From JBBIOU01 sp037443205 (GTDB lineage: Bacteria; Bacteroidota; Bacteroidia; Flavobacteriales_D; UBA2798): a stretch of DNA of 64,000 bases. The translations under genes were made by a program, and so were the position numbers. Shown piece by piece: positions 62,894 through 64,000 of this stretch; the stretch's first letter is position 1, and each line of letters opens with the position of its first letter. The stretch lies in contig JBBIOU010000018.1 in assembly GCA_037443205.1 (NCBI GenBank), positions 6,494 to 70,493 on the forward strand, given 5' to 3'. The notes under the pieces were generated by a model that did not search any database, was not told the DNA's origin, and saw only the letters and a program-made list of their open reading frames with translations.

Positions 62894-62912
62894 CATCAGC
62901 CCGAGGCTGATG
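62894..62912. repeat. Perfect hairpin at the edge of the accessory segment
   Basis: CATCAGCC-CGA-GGCTGATG: an 8-bp stem with a 3-base loop, not followed by a T run. It lies between the ribosomal promoter and the recombinase remnant. Could be a boundary repeat or attachment-site arm. Confidence 0.5.
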
Positions 62913-62980
62913 CAAGTGTGTATGTATGTGGGCGGTATTAGCGTTAAATATTTGATAAACAAATATTTAATAAAATTAAA

Positions 62981-63229
62981 GTGTACAAGTCAGAAAAAGT
63001 ATTAAAAAAATCATTAACTTTAGCAGGAATTAATAAACCTGTTACTCTTTACTGGCTAAGGCATAGTTATGCTACGCATTTATTAGAAGGAGGAACAGAT
63101 TTAAGATATATTCAAGAAATATTAGGTCATAAAAGCAGTAAAACAACAGAGATATAAACATATGTTAGTACCAAACAGATACAAAAGATTAAATCACCAA
63201 TTGATGATTTTAATTGCTGGGATAAGTAA
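62981..63229 (+). pseudogene. Remnant of a tyrosine recombinase (C-terminal catalytic part)
   Basis: Translation from 62981 gives LRHSYATHLLEGGTDLRYIQ, then EILGHKSSKTTEI, stop at 63155-63157, then TYVSTKQIQKIKSP and a final stop at 63227-63229. This is the end of an XerD/phage-type integrase. The Arg of box II (LRHS) and the late His (LGHKS) remain, the box II His before LRH is Tyr, and the codon where the nucleophilic Tyr of EIYTHVS is expected is TAA. The N-terminal two thirds are absent. It cannot be active. Confidence 0.85.
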
Positions 63230-63248
63230 ATCTGAACTTTCAACAAAG

Positions 63249-63286
63249 GTATACCAATACACCGAAAATAGTATGTATTGGTATAC
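63249..63286. repeat. 13-bp inverted repeat beside the recombinase remnant
   Basis: GTATACCAATACA and TGTATTGGTATAC are perfect inverted arms 12 bases apart, between the recombinase remnant and the arr gene. The geometry resembles the arms of a tyrosine-recombinase core site. It could also be a weak hairpin terminator. Confidence 0.6.
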
Positions 63287-63318
63287 TTATAACCTAAAAA
63301 AGGTGTATATATAAATAA

Positions 63319-63327
63319 GTTAGCGGG
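63319..63327 (+). repeat. Left inverted repeat of the arr segment
   Basis: GTTAGCGGG, 44 bases before the arr start; its reverse complement is at 63861-63869. The next bases (CATTGT against TCGTTGT) are also similar. Confidence 0.6.
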
Positions 63328-63370
63328 CATTGTAAAGCGACCCATTGGTCAACAAACAATAATTTAAACT

Positions 63371-63817
63371 ATGGACAATACCAAAGAAAAAAACAACCCA
63401 ATAAATTTAGCTCCAACACCATTTGCACAGACTTATTTTCACGGGACAAAAGCAGACCTAAAACTTGGCGACTTAATTGAAGTTGGCTACAATTCAAACT
63501 ACGGACAACAAAAAAACGCAAAGTATATTTTCCTTACAGGGACATTGGACGCTGCAATTTGGGGAGCAGAGCTTGCAATTGGTGACGGACGTGAAAGAAT
63601 TTATTTGGTAGAGCCAACAGGAGAACTTGAAAACGACCCTGACTTAACCGACAAGAAATTTCCGGGAAATCCAACACAATCTTACCGTTCAACCAAGCCT
63701 TTTAGAGTTGTTGGAGAAGTAACCGTTTGGCAAGGACACTCAGCCGAACAAATAAAGACAATGAAAGAACGCCTTGACAAACTTAAAGCACAAGGTATTA
63801 ATTCACTAAATGACTAA
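63371..63817 (+). CDS. arr: Rifamycin NAD+ ADP-ribosyltransferase (Arr)
   Basis: 148 residues, normal length for Arr. Arr moves ADP-ribose from NAD+ to a hydroxyl of rifamycins and so inactivates them. Family blocks: FHGTKADLKLGDLIEVGYNS at about 23-42 (His24), YIFLTGTLDAAIWGAELA at 52-69 (Tyr52), then DPDLTDKKFPGNPTQSYRS near 89-107, with an Asp at 89; these are the likely His-Tyr-Asp catalytic residues. The tail VVGEVTVWQGHS is also conserved. Codon style (many ACA/GGA, CTT) differs from the housekeeping genes beside it, and it is flanked by inverted repeats and a recombinase remnant, so it was probably acquired. Confidence 0.93.
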   Translation: MDNTKEKNNPINLAPTPFAQTYFHGTKADLKLGDLIEVGYNSNYGQQKNAKYIFLTGTLDAAIWGAELAIGDGRERIYLVEPTGELENDPDLTDKKFPGNPTQSYRSTKPFRVVGEVTVWQGHSAEQIKTMKERLDKLKAQGINSLND

Positions 63818-63860
63818 CTTAACTGTGAGCAAAAACACATTGACAAAAGAAGAACAACGA

Positions 63861-63869
63861 CCCGCTAAC
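63861..63869 (-). repeat. Right inverted repeat of the arr segment
   Basis: CCCGCTAAC, the reverse complement of 63319-63327, followed at once by AGCGGTAACCGTTGCACAAC, which contains the small palindrome CGGTAACCG. The layout resembles an attC-type cassette end but does not match the attC core consensus exactly. Confidence 0.6.
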
Positions 63870-64000
63870 AGCGGTAACCGTTGCACAACTACCTTTTTGA
63901 AAAAAAATTAGTTTTTCTATATCGAATACGACTTCATTAGAAGCGTTTTAAGCGCACTTGTTTTTTTTGATTGTGTTTTTACCCTGAAATTTTGGATGGC

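Noticed and set aside
62981..63229. A functional integrase
   Set aside because: The N-terminal part is missing, box II His is replaced, and the catalytic Tyr codon is a stop.
63127..63345. Minus-strand gene between the recombinase remnant and arr
   Set aside because: It covers the recombinase tail and the 13-bp inverted repeat, with no recognisable pattern.

Overview
The window is AT-rich bacterial DNA (roughly 37% GC by eye) from a member of the Bacteroidota, most likely a Chitinophagales/Sphingobacteriales/Saprospirales-type lineage. The lineage signs are: a short primary sigma factor of 287 residues; start codons without clear GGAGG sites; promoters with a TAnnTTTG -7 box, many of them TACCTTTG; secreted proteins ending in type IX secretion (T9SS) type A or type B sorting domains; a TonB-dependent receptor with an N-terminal carboxypeptidase-like domain; an ExbB/ExbD cluster; and a GH3-family protein. 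No species can be named from the sequence alone.

Layout. 1-1631: 3' part of an AddB-like helicase/nuclease. 1690-5964: three overlapping or adjacent exported proteins (lipoprotein, probable outer-membrane protein, T9SS-sorted propeller). 5948-10262 (minus): tightly overlapping operon of a membrane protein, dapF, an unknown gene, a GNAT acetyltransferase, mltG and an FkbM methyltransferase. 10397-15612 (plus): HtrA protease, primary sigma factor, long-form GAPDH, lipoprotein. 15616-22756 (minus): giant SBBP/PKD T9SS type B protein, dxs, a DUF7793-like protein and an SPFH protein. 23039-28238: aspS, two small membrane proteins, a second DUF7793-like gene (minus), a heme-type membrane protein, cytochrome c, hflX. 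28429-32413: hemJ, acyl-CoA thioesterase, glycosyltransferase 9, tatD, asparaginase. 32520: tRNA-Ser(GGA) with a partial duplication of its 3' end. 32882-35397: ExbB-like/ExbD energy-transduction operon. 35429-41315: CPBP protease, dusB, TonB receptor with a secreted partner, and a frameshifted YkgJ-type protein. 41496-46915: GH3 protein and a 1292-residue propeller/adenylate cyclase/HD fusion. 47065-54961: T9SS protein, YgiD-like dioxygenase, LD-carboxypeptidase, TIGR03643 protein, nadD-gmk-yicC, EamA transporter. 55021-58721: oligopeptide-binding lipoprotein, exported protein, methylmalonyl-CoA epimerase, 17-residue repeat protein. 58727-62760 (minus): frr, pyrH, tsf, rpsB, rpsI, rplM. 62761-64000: accessory end with a decayed tyrosine recombinase and a rifamycin ADP-ribosyltransferase (arr) bounded by inverted repeats.

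Most of the window is housekeeping: peptidoglycan precursor and glycan maturation, isoprenoid precursors, translation and nucleotide metabolism, mixed with envelope and secretion functions. The accessory signals are: (1) the arr cassette beside a recombinase whose catalytic tyrosine codon is now a stop; (2) two 132-bp copies of an interspersed hairpin repeat, each between convergent genes; (3) a tRNA-Ser 3'-end duplication; (4) a one-base frameshift that detaches the conserved tail of a YkgJ-type protein; (5) the single-chain propeller-cyclase-HD receptor, the best candidate for an under-described signalling system here.
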